Shown here: positions 16,057-29,753 of the stretch, one piece after another
How the letters are laid out: each line of letters begins with the position of its first letter
Position numbering within the stretch: the stretch's first letter is position 1
Assembly (NCBI RefSeq): GCF_002847285.1
Contig: NZ_CP025407.1
Span: 1,054,001 to 1,118,000 of the forward strand
Source: Streptomyces sp. CMB-StM0423
Lineage (GTDB): Bacteria; Actinomycetota; Actinomycetes; Streptomycetales; Streptomycetaceae
Length of the DNA stretch: 64,000 bases
Reading direction: 5' to 3'
Made by a program: the position numbers and the translations under genes
Notes under the pieces: generated by a model
What the model was told of the DNA's origin: nothing
The model's database searches: none
The model's input: the letters and a program-made list of their open reading frames with translations, nothing else

Positions 16057-17865
16057 TTGCAGAGCGGCACCGCACCGGTGGCCATGGAGCGCCTGCGTGA
16101 GCTCACCGGCCCGGAGCTCTACCAGCGCAACGCGTTCAGGCTGACCGGCCTCCCGACCACCGCGACGCGCCAGGCGATCCGCCGGTGCAGGCAGCAGATC
16201 AACACGGCCGTACGCGCCGGGGTGGACATCCCCGCCGCGGGCGAGCTTCCCGTGCCCGGCCGGCGGAGCGCGGAGCAGTACGGTGCGGTGTTCGACGTCC
16301 TCGACCATCCCCAGCGCCGGATAGTCGACGAGCTGTTCTGGATCTGGGACGCCCCGGACGGCGCCTGCGGCTGCGACCCCGCGCTGCACGAGGCGCACGA
16401 CTCCGCGGTACGGGCCCACGCCTGGGCCCTGGACGAGGAGCTGGGCGGCCGTGCGGCGCCTCCCGCGGGCGAGCCGAGCTGGGGGGCCGCCGCCGCGGGC
16501 TGGCAGCGCGCGCTCGCACACCCGGGCTTCTGGGGCCACGTGACGCACCGCATCACCGCGCTCGACGACGTCAGGATCGGCCCCGCGGCCGTGCCCGTCC
16601 TCGAAGGCGAGGTGCGCCGCACCCTGGTCGCCCCCATGGCCGAGCTCGCCACCGGGGGCAGCGCACCGCACCGGGTGACCGCCCTCTTCGGCGCCTGGTC
16701 GTGGGCCGGGGGAAACCTGCTCGGCCAGGCGGTCGAGGGCCGGGTGGAGCCGGTGCTGGAGGCCGTGAGGACCGCGCTGGAGCGCGCCCGCGACCTGCAC
16801 ACCGAGAACCCCGCGGCCGCGGCCTCGATCGTCGAGCGGGAGGTCCTGCCGCGGCTGGACGGCCTGTGCGCCTTCGACAGCGAGGGCGTACGGCGCTCCA
16901 TCGCCAAGGTGAGGGAACGCACGGCCCTGCTGCTCAACAACTGCGCCGTCTCGACCGACGGCGGCACACCGCTGCCCGCGGCGGAAGCGGCCCGGCTGCT
17001 CGACCTGGCCATCGAACTGGCCGAGACGGAGGAGACGCGCGAACTCGTCGCGGACAACCGGGCGCATGTGGAGTACCTGGCGCTCCTGCCGGCCATGGAC
17101 AGGGCGCACACGCTCCTGGAGGAGGACCAGCCCTGGCAGGCAGCGGCGGCGCTGCAGAAGGAGGTCCTGCCGCTGCTCGCCGAGCTTCGTACGAGCGACG
17201 ACAAGGAGGCGCGGGACAACGCGGCCAAGTTCACCGACGGAGCCGCGATCCTGCTCAACAACTGCGCCCTGGCGCTCGCCGGCGACAGCTCGCCCTCCGC
17301 CGTGCGCACGCGTGCCGACTTCCTCGACCAGGCGCTGGAGCTGGCGGAGACCCGCAGGACCCGCAAGCTCGTCAGGAAGAACCGCCGCCAGGCCGCCAGG
17401 CACGCCCGCATCGCCCCGTACTCCGACGCGTTCAGGCTCGCCGTGTCCGGCCTGGAGCGCGCCCAGCGGCTGCTGCGCGACAACCGGCCGGGCCGCGCCG
17501 CCGCGGAGATCGAGAGCCATGTGGTGCCGCACACCGACAAGCTGGCCGAGTGCAGGGTCCGCAAGGTCCGGCGGCCCGCGGCCAGGCTCGCCGACCAGAC
17601 GGCGATCCTGCTCAACAACTGCGCCCTGGCGCTCGACCCGGTCGGGACGTCCCCGGAGGAGAGCAGGCGGCTCCTGTCCGTCGCGCACGGAGTGGCCAGG
17701 AAGCGGAAGACGCGCGCGCTCATCATGAGGAACAGCGTCGCGTCCCTCGCCACGTATGCGGACCACCGGCTGGACGACCTCCCCCCGTCCATCCAGCAGA
17801 TCATCCGGCGGATGCCGCCGGAGAAGCAGGCCCATTACCTGTCGCAACTCCGCGACCGATGGTGA
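16057..17865 (+). CDS. J-like/helical fusion protein with three LLNNCA repeats
   Basis: The 602-residue protein starts at TTG 16057, five bases after AAGGAGG. Residues about 20-105 form a J-like segment (NAFRLTGLP, a basic helix, VLDHPQRRIVDEL) without HPD. Residues about 145-210 carry RALAHPGFWGHV and a following helix like those in the 418-residue protein at 5828. Residues about 235-580 are three helical repeats of 107-119 residues, each with LLNNCA (near 291, 399 and 518). A 30-base DNA stretch is nearly identical between repeats 2 and 3. It appears to be a fusion of the two-gene J-like/helical pair of the other operon. Confidence 0.8.
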   Translation: MQSGTAPVAMERLRELTGPELYQRNAFRLTGLPTTATRQAIRRCRQQINTAVRAGVDIPAAGELPVPGRRSAEQYGAVFDVLDHPQRRIVDELFWIWDAPDGACGCDPALHEAHDSAVRAHAWALDEELGGRAAPPAGEPSWGAAAAGWQRALAHPGFWGHVTHRITALDDVRIGPAAVPVLEGEVRRTLVAPMAELATGGSAPHRVTALFGAWSWAGGNLLGQAVEGRVEPVLEAVRTALERARDLHTENPAAAASIVEREVLPRLDGLCAFDSEGVRRSIAKVRERTALLLNNCAVSTDGGTPLPAAEAARLLDLAIELAETEETRELVADNRAHVEYLALLPAMDRAHTLLEEDQPWQAAAALQKEVLPLLAELRTSDDKEARDNAAKFTDGAAILLNNCALALAGDSSPSAVRTRADFLDQALELAETRRTRKLVRKNRRQAARHARIAPYSDAFRLAVSGLERAQRLLRDNRPGRAAAEIESHVVPHTDKLAECRVRKVRRPAARLADQTAILLNNCALALDPVGTSPEESRRLLSVAHGVARKRKTRALIMRNSVASLATYADHRLDDLPPSIQQIIRRMPPEKQAHYLSQLRDRW

Positions 17866-17870
17866 ACGGA

Positions 17871-17891
17871 CCCCCGCTTCACCGGCGGGGG
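17871..17891 (+). terminator. Hairpin after the rightward chaperone operon
   Basis: Arms CCCCCGC (17871-17877) and GCGGGGG (17885-17891) pair perfectly across a seven-base loop, six bases after the stop at 17865. There is no T-run, which is usual for actinomycete terminators. It may close the operon before the orphan gene at 17972. Confidence 0.5.
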
Positions 17892-17971
17892 ACCGTGCCA
17901 AGGCCACCGGCCCCGAGCGTTGTGCAGCCGTGACCTGTCACGGACAACCCTGACCGTATCCGCGCGGTCAT

Positions 17972-19027
17972 ATGTGCATGTCGCGTCTCCCCATGGTGCT
18001 TGCCTTTCCCCGCGTGCTCCGCCACCTGCGCTCCGTGGGCGCCTCGCTGCCGCCGGTGACCCAACTGAGCCTCGGCCGCCCCGATCCCGTACTGCGGCCG
18101 GTGCTGGCCGCGGCGTGGGAGGGCGATCACGGCCCGGCGCGCGAACTGCTCGCCGACACCCGCCGGCGCCGGGCGTGGGAGCGGCGGGACACGTGCGTGG
18201 GCGAACTCGCCGACGTCGCCCTGGCGCGGCCCCGGTGGCTGGAGGTCTGGCTGGAGAAGGAGGGGGACGACCCGGATGCCGCCCTGGTCTCGGCGGACCT
18301 GCAGATCTGCCGCGCCTGGGAGGCGCGGACCGCCGCGCGGGCCAAGCACGTCTCCCGCGAGCGGTTCGCCGAGTTCTTCCGGATCCTGGAGGAGGCCACC
18401 CCGGTCATCGCCAGGGCGGCGGAGCTCAACCCCGGTGACCCGGTGCCCTGGCGCGTCGCCCTGCAGCACGCCCGCGGCGCGCAGGCCCCCCGCGCGGTCT
18501 TCGACCGGCTGCTGCTGAACGTCATGGACACCGACCCCGACAACTACCGCTGCCACGCCAACGCCCTGCAGTTCCTCTGCGCCAAGTGGTACGGCTCGCA
18601 CGAGGAGATGTTCGACTTCGCGGAGACCGCGGCGGCCCGGGCCCGGCCGGGACGGCTGCTGGCCGCGCTGCCGGTGGAAGCGGTGACCGAGTACCTCACC
18701 GAACACCCCCTCGGCCGCGGCCCGGTGCCCCGGCAGCGGGTGCACGCGGCCGTGGACCGCACGCTGGAGGTCAGCGCCGGCTACGAGCCGGGCGACCCGG
18801 CGGCCGCCGGCGTCCGCAACCACCTGGCCCTGGCGCTGACCCGCTGCGGGCGCTGGGAGGAGGCGCTGCGGCAGTTCGAGCTGATCGGCACGGACGTACG
18901 GGAGCTTCCGTGGGCGTACGTGGACGGGGAGAACGAGGTGCGGGGCTTCGCGGACGCGCGGGAGGACACCCGGGTCCAGGTGGCCAAGGCGGTGCCGTTC
19001 TTCTCCCGCTACCGCCCGGCGGCTTAG
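17972..19027 (+). CDS. Helical TPR-like protein of unknown function
   Basis: The protein is 351 residues from the first ATG. Internal ATGs at 17978 and 17993 are equally possible because none has a good ribosome site. The sequence is wholly alpha-helical. Segments such as RAAELNPGDPVPWRVALQHARG and LALALTRCGRWEEALRQFEL (near 300) have TPR spacing. No signal peptide, membrane segment or catalytic motif is present. It follows the chaperone operon on the same strand after a hairpin, so it may belong to the system or be independent. I do not recognise the family. Confidence 0.7.
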   Translation: MCMSRLPMVLAFPRVLRHLRSVGASLPPVTQLSLGRPDPVLRPVLAAAWEGDHGPARELLADTRRRRAWERRDTCVGELADVALARPRWLEVWLEKEGDDPDAALVSADLQICRAWEARTAARAKHVSRERFAEFFRILEEATPVIARAAELNPGDPVPWRVALQHARGAQAPRAVFDRLLLNVMDTDPDNYRCHANALQFLCAKWYGSHEEMFDFAETAAARARPGRLLAALPVEAVTEYLTEHPLGRGPVPRQRVHAAVDRTLEVSAGYEPGDPAAAGVRNHLALALTRCGRWEEALRQFELIGTDVRELPWAYVDGENEVRGFADAREDTRVQVAKAVPFFSRYRPAA

Positions 19028-19091
19028 CGCCCAGCGGCCTGCCGCCGTACGGAAGGGCCCGGGTACGTGACACCCGTCCCCCGGCCCGCCG

Positions 19092-19858
19092 TCATGGCCG
19101 CTCCTGCCGGGCGGTCCCGTCGTCCTCTTCGGTACGGTCGCGGCCGGCGTCGGGGTCCGGTGACGGCGCGGCACCCGGGGGCTGTCCGCCCGGATCCGGT
19201 GCGGCGCCTTCGCGGGTGTCCGTGCCGCCGTGCCGGGTGAGGTTGCGTACCGACGCCTCCAGGCTCCTGACCTGGTCGGCGAGGGCGGGCCCGGTGGGAG
19301 TCGCCCTCTCCCGCAGCAGCGACTCGACCTGCACCAGCCGCCAGGTGACGTCGCTGAGCCGTTCCCCGAACCCCGCGTCGCCGCCCTGCTCGGCGAGCAG
19401 CAGCCGCTGCAACTGGTCTGCCTGCACGGCGAGTTGCCGGTTCTTGCGGTGCAGCTCCAGGAAGACGTTGACCTTGGTGCGCAGGATCCAGGGCTCGATG
19501 GGCTTGGCGAGGAAGTCGGCGGCGCCCACCGCGTAGCCGCGGTAGGCGTAGTCGGGGTCGATGCCCTGCCCGGTGAGCAGGATGATCGGGACGTCCTTGG
19601 TCTGGTCGATGCGCTTGATGTTCGCGGCGGTCTCGAAGCCGTCCATCCCCGGCATCAGTATGTCGAGCAGGACGACGGCGAACTGCTGGCGCAGCATCGC
19701 CTTCAGGGCCTCCTCGCCGGAGTGGGCGAACACCACGCGCTGGCCGAGCGGACCGAGCACCGCGGCCAGCGCGACCAGGTTCTCCTCCATGTCGTCGACG
19801 ATGAGGATGCTGGCCGGGTCCGGCGCGGGCGGCGGTGTGGGCGGGGAGGCGGCGGTCG

Positions 19859-19862
<4 letters not shown>
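19092..19862 (-). CDS. Response regulator with C-terminal coiled coil
   Basis: This 256-residue protein has a receiver domain at residues 18-135 with acidic pair D23-D24, phospho-acceptor D67 in LLDILMPGMDG, a conserved Thr in LLTGQ and the Lys in AKPIEP. A helical coiled coil follows (about 135-205, RKNRQLAVQADQLQRLL) and then a disordered Pro/Asp-rich tail. No DNA-binding or enzyme output domain is present, so it probably signals by protein contact. Its ATG overlaps the stop of the hybrid histidine kinase by ATGA, making it the likely partner or phosphorelay intermediate. Confidence 0.9.
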
Positions 19863-24202
<4,340 letters not shown>

Positions 24203-24306
24203 GGCCTGCGGCCGGCCGGACCGTTCGGGTCCTGCCCCTCACCTCAAGGGACTTTTGTCTACTATATTAGATTTTGTCACGATGAGGTATCAGACAGGAG
24301 CCATTT
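24203..24306. promoter_or_regulatory. AT-rich divergent promoter region
   Basis: This 104-base gap separates the hybrid kinase and the SpoIIE phosphatase. Around 24252-24281 it is sharply AT-rich (TCTACTATATTAGATTTTG), unlike the flanking DNA. This is the only plausible site for promoters of both genes. Exact -10 and -35 boxes cannot be fixed by eye. AGGAG near 24296-24300 is the ribosome site of the phosphatase gene. Confidence 0.5.
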
Positions 24307-26127
24307 GTGCAGGCCGTCTCTTCGGGCGGGCCGGGCGCGCAGGACGGGTCCGGCGTTCGTACGGAACTCCCGGCCGACCGGCGGTCGCCGGCCCGGGCCC
24401 GTGCGTTCGTACGCGCGGTGATCACCGAGCGGGCGCTGGCGACCTCCTCCCTCGGTCCGCGCACCGAGGAGCTCGCGGACGACGCCGCGCTGCTCGTCGG
24501 CGAGCTGGTCACCAACGCGCTGATCCACGCCGGCACCCCGATGGAACTGTTCTGCCGGGTGGAGACGGACCCGGAGGCGGACGACGCGCTGACCGGCGCC
24601 AGGATCGACGTGTACGACCGGCAGCCGACCGCCACCGTGCCGGGCGCCACCGACGGCACGGGCACCGGCCGCGGCCTGGGACTCCAGATCGTGTCGACCC
24701 TCGCCGACGCGTGGGGGGTCACCTACCGGCACACCGAGAAGGCGGTGTGGTGCCGGCTCGCCCTCCCCACCCCGGGCGAGACGAAGGTGCCGGTCGGCCC
24801 GCTCAGCCCGGTGCTCTACCAGCAGCTCCAGGCCACGGAGCTGGCCCACCCCCTCGCCCGTACCGAATACCGCGGCCAGGCCGGGGGCGGTGGGGGCGGC
24901 CGCGGCGGGACACTGCTCGCCGAAGCCAGCGAACTGCTGGCCGGGCAGCTCGACGAGAACATGGTCGCCGCCCTGGCCACCCAGCTCATGGTGCCCAGGC
25001 TCGCCGACTGGTGCGCCGTGTGGCTGCTCGAAGAGGACGGCGGGATGCGGCTCACCAGCGTCTGGCACGCGGACGAGCAGCGCATCGCCCCGCTCCGCGG
25101 CGACCTGGAGCCGGAGGCACCGCCGCCGAAACTGTGGACCACGGGCACCCCCTGGCCCTGGCCGCAGAGCGCCGGCACCGAGGACGGCGGCTCTGCGCTG
25201 GCGTTCTCGCTGGTCTCCGGCGGGACGTACCGCGGCACCCTGCTGATCGGGCAGGCGGGACCGCCCGAGATCACCGACTCCGTGGCCCACATCGTGGAGG
25301 ACGTCTCCCGCCAGGTCGCGCAGGCCCTGGTCACCGCCCGCCAGTACACGCGCCAGACGAGCATCAGCCGCGCCCTCCAGCGCCGCCAGCTCCCGTCCAC
25401 GCTGGGCAGGCTCCCCGGCATGGAGTCGGCCATCGTCTACGAGCCCCACGCCAGCGGGCAGACCGTCGGCGGCGACTTCTACGACCTCTTCCCCACGGGC
25501 GACGGCCGCTGGTGCTTCCTCCTGGGCGATGTGCAGGGCAAGGACGTCGAGGCGATGTCGGTCACCGGCCTGACGCGCCACCTGGTGAGGCTGCTCGCCC
25601 GCGAGGGCCACGGCGTGGAGTCCGTGCTGCGCTGGCTGAACGCGATGATGGCCGAGGACGCCGCGGAGGCGGTGAGCGCCAGGGGCGAGGCGGCCCGGCC
25701 CCGCTTCCTCAGCATGGTCTACGGGGAGCTGACCCCCGACCCGAGTGCGGGCGGCGCCCAGTGCCGCCTCGCCAGCGCAGGTCATCCGCTGCCGCTGCGG
25801 ATGACCGCCGAGGGGGAAGTGGGCTCCGTGGTCCGCTCCCAACTGCTGCTCGGCATCGACGAGGACGCCGAGTTCAGCGCCGACACCTTCCGGCTCGCCC
25901 CCGGCGAGACCCTGCTGTGCGTCACCGACGGGGTCACCGAGCGCCGCGACGGCCAGCGGCTCCTCGATGACGGGAACGGCCTCGCCGCGATCCTCCGCGA
26001 CTGCGCGGGCATGGGCGCGATAGCGGTGGCAGAACGGGTCCGCCAGGCCACCCACGACTTCAGCCCCGAGCCGGTGGAGGACGACCTCGCCGTGGTGGTG
26101 CTGCACGCGGAGGCCCCGGCGCGGTGA
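24307..26127 (+). CDS. Anti-sigma-type HATPase/SpoIIE phosphatase fusion
   Basis: This 606-residue protein starts at GTG 24307 after AGGAG. Residues about 30-155 form an RsbW/SpoIIAB-like HATPase ([24 protein letters not shown]). A GAF-like sensor region covers about 210-355 and a SpoIIE-type PP2C phosphatase about 370-605, with [15 protein letters not shown] and [12 protein letters not shown] as metal-binding segments and DDLAVVVL at the end. Such proteins combine a kinase and a phosphatase acting on anti-anti-sigma factors, so they tune alternative sigma factors. It is divergent from the HAMP kinase and may share its stimulus. Confidence 0.9.
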   Translation: MQAVSSGGPGAQDGSGVRTELPADRRSPARARAFVRAVITERALATSSLGPRTEELADDAALLVGELVTNALIHAGTPMELFCRVETDPEADDALTGARIDVYDRQPTATVPGATDGTGTGRGLGLQIVSTLADAWGVTYRHTEKAVWCRLALPTPGETKVPVGPLSPVLYQQLQATELAHPLARTEYRGQAGGGGGGRGGTLLAEASELLAGQLDENMVAALATQLMVPRLADWCAVWLLEEDGGMRLTSVWHADEQRIAPLRGDLEPEAPPPKLWTTGTPWPWPQSAGTEDGGSALAFSLVSGGTYRGTLLIGQAGPPEITDSVAHIVEDVSRQVAQALVTARQYTRQTSISRALQRRQLPSTLGRLPGMESAIVYEPHASGQTVGGDFYDLFPTGDGRWCFLLGDVQGKDVEAMSVTGLTRHLVRLLAREGHGVESVLRWLNAMMAEDAAEAVSARGEAARPRFLSMVYGELTPDPSAGGAQCRLASAGHPLPLRMTAEGEVGSVVRSQLLLGIDEDAEFSADTFRLAPGETLLCVTDGVTERRDGQRLLDDGNGLAAILRDCAGMGAIAVAERVRQATHDFSPEPVEDDLAVVVLHAEAPAR

Positions 26128-26180
26128 GCCGCGGCCGCGGGGTCCCGCGAACGCCGCGGTCTCCGCCGGGGCCTGCCCCT

Positions 26181-26207
26181 TCCTCGCCGTCCTCGCCGTC
26201 CTCGCCG
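26181..26207. repeat. Three copies of a 9-bp tandem repeat
   Basis: TCCTCGCCG occurs three times in a row in the convergent gap between the phosphatase and the FAD oxidase genes. It is probably a simple slippage repeat. No function is evident. Confidence 0.7.
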
Positions 26208-26232
26208 TCCCGCGACGCGGCCCGGCGCGGGC

Positions 26233-27639
26233 TCACGGGGCGGCCGGCGGGATGTTCTGGTTGAGGTGGAAGACGTTGTGCGGGTCCCAGACCCCCTTCA
26301 GTGCGGTCAGCCGGGCCAGCTTGGCGGCCGGGAAGGCACGGCGGATGCCGCGGTGGCCGTCGTCGGCGGTGAGGGAGTTGACGTAGACGCCGTTCGCGTA
26401 CGGCGCGAGCGCCGAGCCCGCGGCGCGGGCGGCGGCCATCCGGGCGTCGTCCTCGGCCTCGTCCGTCCAGCGCGACCCGGCGCCGAACTCGAACATCGTG
26501 CCGCGGTGGCTGAACGCCGCGTCCGCGTCGGGGACGTCGGCGATGGCCCCGCCGTGCGCCTGCAGCCCGACCCCGGGCAGGCCGGCACCGGAGCCGGCGC
26601 CCCGCAGGTCCACCGCCCCGCGCAGCAGGAACCGCTCGATCGCCGAGGTGGGGAAGTCGCGCAGGTAGTGGGCGGAGGAGTAGCGGCGGTAGGCGTGGCC
26701 GCCGCTGGAGTCCATGCTGGTCTGCAGCTCCAGGTACGACGGCGTGGTGATCCGCGTCGCGGCCGGCCGGCCGAGCGCGCGCAGCGCCGGCAGCAGCGCC
26801 CGCCCCCGCTCCGGGTCGCCGACCCACACGAACCCGACGGTGGCCACCGGACCGGCGCCCGCCGGACCGTCGGCGACGGAGGCCGAGAAACTCGCCTCGC
26901 GCGGCGCCCCGGCGTTCAGGTCCCGCCAGCCCTCCAGCACCGGCACGGCGTCCTCCGCGGGGAAGTCGAACTCGGCGACCAGCGTCCGCGTGCCCGTCCG
27001 GTGCAGCCGGAACTCGAACCCGGTCACGATGCCGAAGTTGCCTCCGCCCCCGCGCAGCCCCCAGAACAGCTCCGGGTGCTCCGTCCTGCCCGCCGTCACG
27101 ATCCCGCCGTCCGCGGTGACCACGGTGTACGACTCGACGTTGTCGCACGCGAGCCCGTACTGCCTGGCCAGCCATCCCATGCCGCCGCCGAGCGTGAGCC
27201 CGCCGACGCCGGTGTGCGAGACGTTCCCCGCGGTGGTGGCGAGGCCGTACGGCTGCGTGGCCCGGTCCAGCGCGCCGAGCAGCGCGCCGCCCTGGACACG
27301 GGCCCGCCGCCGCACCGGGTCGACGCGCACGCCGCCCATGGGGGTCAGGTCGATCATCAGGCCGTCGTCCGGAACGGCGAAGCCGGCCACGTTGTGCCCG
27401 CCGCAGCGGACGCCGATCTCCAGGTCGTGGTCGCGGGCGAAGCGCACCGCGGCCTGCACGTCGGCGGCGCTCGCGGCCTGGACGATTCTCCGGGGGCGGC
27501 GGTCGACCATGGCGTTCCAGACGGTACGGGCGGAGTCGTACCCGGCGTCGCCGGGGGCGAGGAGCCGGCCGTCGAGGCGGGCGGCGAAACGGGAGAGGGA
27601 GTGGCCTGTGCCGGTACGGGCGTGTGTCGCTGTCGTCAT
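26233..27639 (-). CDS. FAD-linked oxidase (BBE-like, berberine-bridge family)
   Basis: The 468-residue protein starts at ATG 27639. The N-terminal FAD-binding PCMH domain (about 45-215) contains RCGGHNVAGF, whose His is the usual covalent FAD attachment site, and GLTLGGGMGW. The second attachment Cys of bicovalent members is absent (NVSHTGVGG), so attachment is probably single. A substrate domain follows, ending with the BBE motif VYVNSL and NVFHLNQNIPP. The family oxidises alcohols, sugars or alkaloid-like substrates using oxygen. It is divergent from a MocR regulator, which probably controls it. Confidence 0.88.
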   Translation of the reverse strand: MTTATHARTGTGHSLSRFAARLDGRLLAPGDAGYDSARTVWNAMVDRRPRRIVQAASAADVQAAVRFARDHDLEIGVRCGGHNVAGFAVPDDGLMIDLTPMGGVRVDPVRRRARVQGGALLGALDRATQPYGLATTAGNVSHTGVGGLTLGGGMGWLARQYGLACDNVESYTVVTADGGIVTAGRTEHPELFWGLRGGGGNFGIVTGFEFRLHRTGTRTLVAEFDFPAEDAVPVLEGWRDLNAGAPREASFSASVADGPAGAGPVATVGFVWVGDPERGRALLPALRALGRPAATRITTPSYLELQTSMDSSGGHAYRRYSSAHYLRDFPTSAIERFLLRGAVDLRGAGSGAGLPGVGLQAHGGAIADVPDADAAFSHRGTMFEFGAGSRWTDEAEDDARMAAARAAGSALAPYANGVYVNSLTADDGHRGIRRAFPAAKLARLTALKGVWDPHNVFHLNQNIPPAAP

Positions 27640-27674
27640 GCTCCGAGCCTGACGCGGATCGGTACCCACGGTAA

Positions 27675-27709
27675 GGTCCGATTCCATGCCCCGAATACGG
27701 ACCAATTCC
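27675..27709. promoter_or_regulatory. Possible MocR operator (direct repeats)
   Basis: GGTCCGATTCC (27675-27685) and GGACCAATTCC (27699-27709) lie 24 bases apart at the start of the mocR gene, in its 46-base divergent gap. MocR proteins often bind direct repeats near their own promoter. Two mismatches between copies keep confidence low. Confidence 0.35.
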
Positions 27710-29137
27710 AGCACCGCCGAGGACCTGCTCATCGAGCTGGACCGGGACCGCACCCGCGCCGAGCCGCTGCACCGGCAGGTCGCGGCGTCGATCCGGGAGA
27801 GCGTGCGGGCCGGCCGGCTGCGGCACGGCGCGTCGCTGCCGCCCACCCGCACGCTGGCCGCCGGCCTCGGGGTGTCGCGCGGGGTGGTGGTCGAGGCGTA
27901 CCAGCAGCTCGTCGCCGAGGGCTATCTGACCAGCCGGGCCGGCGGCTACACCCAGGTCGCGCTGGAGCAGGGCGGGACCGCGGGCGGCGCCGCACCCGCT
28001 GCCCCCGCGCGGGCCCAAGGCGCGGCGCCGGCCGTCGACTTCGGGTACGGGCACACCGACGTCTCCACGTTCCCCCGCGCCGCGTGGCTGCGCTCGGTGC
28101 GTACCGTCTTCGCCGCCACGCCCAACGAGCGGTTCGCCTATCTCGACGGCCGCGGCGTCCCCGAGCTGCACCAGGCGCTGGCCGACTACCTCAACCGCGT
28201 CCGCGGCACCTCGGCCCGGCCCCGGCACACCGTGATCTGCAGCGGGTTCGGCCAGGGCGTCTCGCTGCTCGTCCAGGTCCTCGCCGCCCGGGGCGCCCGC
28301 CGGCTGGCCGTCGAGGATCCGTCGCCGGACGACGACGCGCGCCCGCTCGCTGCCGCGTCCGGGCTGGACGTCGTGGGCATCCCGGTCGGTCCCGACGGCA
28401 TCCGCGTCGAGGAGCTGGAGAAGGCCGATGCCGACGCCGTGGTGCTGACGCCCTCGCACCAGTGGCCCACCGGCGGGGTGCTGTCGGCGGCGGCCCGCGC
28501 GCGGGTGATCCGCTGGGCGCAGCGGCGCGGGGCGCTGGTGATCGAGGACGACTACGACGCCGAGTACCGCTACGACCGCGCGCCGGTCGGCGCCATCCAG
28601 GGCCTCGCGCCCGACCACGTCGTCTACTGCGGTACGGCCAGCAAGACCCTCGTACCCGGGCTGCGCCTCGGCTGGATGCTGGTGCCGCCGCACCTCGTGG
28701 ACGACGTGGCACGGGCCAAGCTGCTCGCCGACCGCGGCTCGTCGGTCATCGACCAGTTGACGTTCGCCGACTTCCTCGCCCGCGGCGAGTTCGACCGCCA
28801 TCTGCGCCGCATGCGGCCCGTCTACCGCCGCCGCCGCGACGCCCTGCTGGCGGCGCTCGGCGCCCGTCTGCCGGAGCTGACCCCCACCGGCGTCGCGGCA
28901 GGGCAGCACGTGGTGGCGTGGCTGCCGCCGGACCTCAACGAGGCGGCGGTCGTCGCCGCGGCCGCCCGCCGCGGCGTCGCGCTGCGCGGCGTCGCCCGCT
29001 ACCGCCTCGACCCGGCCGGCCCCGGCGGCCTGATCTTCGGCTACGCGACGCTCTCCGAGCGCGCCATCGCGGGCGGCATCGCCGGCCTGGCCCAGGCGGT
29101 CGCGGACGTCCGCGGCTCGCAGGGCGCCGCCCCATAG
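27686..29137 (+). CDS. MocR-family regulator (GntR HTH plus aminotransferase domain)
   Basis: This 483-residue protein has an N-terminal GntR winged helix at about 20-90 (LPPTRTLAAGLGVSRGVVVEAY) and a fold-type I aminotransferase domain at about 120-480. The PLP lysine is in YCGTASKTLVPG and EDDYDAEYRYDR is the usual PLP-pocket segment. MocR proteins sense PLP or an amino-compound and control a neighbouring gene. It is divergent from the FAD oxidase, the likely target, with only 46 bases between starts. The message may be nearly leaderless because no clear ribosome site precedes ATG 27686. Confidence 0.92.
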   Translation: MPRIRTNSSTAEDLLIELDRDRTRAEPLHRQVAASIRESVRAGRLRHGASLPPTRTLAAGLGVSRGVVVEAYQQLVAEGYLTSRAGGYTQVALEQGGTAGGAAPAAPARAQGAAPAVDFGYGHTDVSTFPRAAWLRSVRTVFAATPNERFAYLDGRGVPELHQALADYLNRVRGTSARPRHTVICSGFGQGVSLLVQVLAARGARRLAVEDPSPDDDARPLAAASGLDVVGIPVGPDGIRVEELEKADADAVVLTPSHQWPTGGVLSAAARARVIRWAQRRGALVIEDDYDAEYRYDRAPVGAIQGLAPDHVVYCGTASKTLVPGLRLGWMLVPPHLVDDVARAKLLADRGSSVIDQLTFADFLARGEFDRHLRRMRPVYRRRRDALLAALGARLPELTPTGVAAGQHVVAWLPPDLNEAAVVAAAARRGVALRGVARYRLDPAGPGGLIFGYATLSERAIAGGIAGLAQAVADVRGSQGAAP

Positions 29138-29230
29138 ACGGCCGGCGCGTTTGACCTTGTCGCGACGTCAGCGTTTCTCCTGGTGACACGCGGCCGGCGC
29201 GGCCGGCCACCGCCTCCGAGGAGGAACTTC

Positions 29231-29686
29231 ATGGGTACGTCTGCGAGTCACCGGTCCGGCCAGGCCGCCGTCGAGCTGCTGCGCGACGCGTTCGCCGCCC
29301 TCAACCGGAAGGACCTCGATGCGGGCACCGAGATGCTCACCGAGGACTTCGTGATCAACATCGCGGGGATGCCGTTCCAGATGCACGGCCGTGACGCCTG
29401 GCGGCGGAACGTGTCGGTGATGCACGCGGCCTTCCCCGACTTCCAGGTCCGGATCGAGGACATCTTCGGCTCGGACGACCGCGTCGCGGTCCTGCTCACG
29501 ATGCAGGGCACGCACGAGGGCGAGTTCCGGGGCATCCCGGCCACCGGCCGGCGGGTGGAGTACACGAGTGCGGAGTTGTACCGCGTCGCGGCCGGCAGGA
29601 TCGCCGAGGAGTGGATCTACTCGGACACGGAGACGCTGATGCGGCAGCTCGACGGGGCCGACGCGTCCCGCGCCCCGGACGCGTAG
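29231..29686 (+). CDS. SnoaL-like / ester cyclase family protein
   Basis: The 151-residue protein starts at ATG 29231 after GAGGAGG. It has the SnoaL fold pattern: an N-terminal helix, FVINIAGMPF, HAAFPDFQVRIEDIF, GTHEGEFRGIPATGRR and a C-terminal IAEEWIYSD. SnoaL relatives include polyketide cyclases and many small binding proteins or hydrolases. No polyketide genes are nearby, so the substrate is unknown. It follows mocR on the same strand after a 93-base gap and could be co-transcribed. Confidence 0.85.
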   Translation: MGTSASHRSGQAAVELLRDAFAALNRKDLDAGTEMLTEDFVINIAGMPFQMHGRDAWRRNVSVMHAAFPDFQVRIEDIFGSDDRVAVLLTMQGTHEGEFRGIPATGRRVEYTSAELYRVAAGRIAEEWIYSDTETLMRQLDGADASRAPDA

Positions 29687-29753
29687 CCCCTCGCGAACCC
29701 TGCCCGGGAGCCCGCCGGCCCGCTCGCGGCCGGCCGGGGCGACGGCCCTTGTG

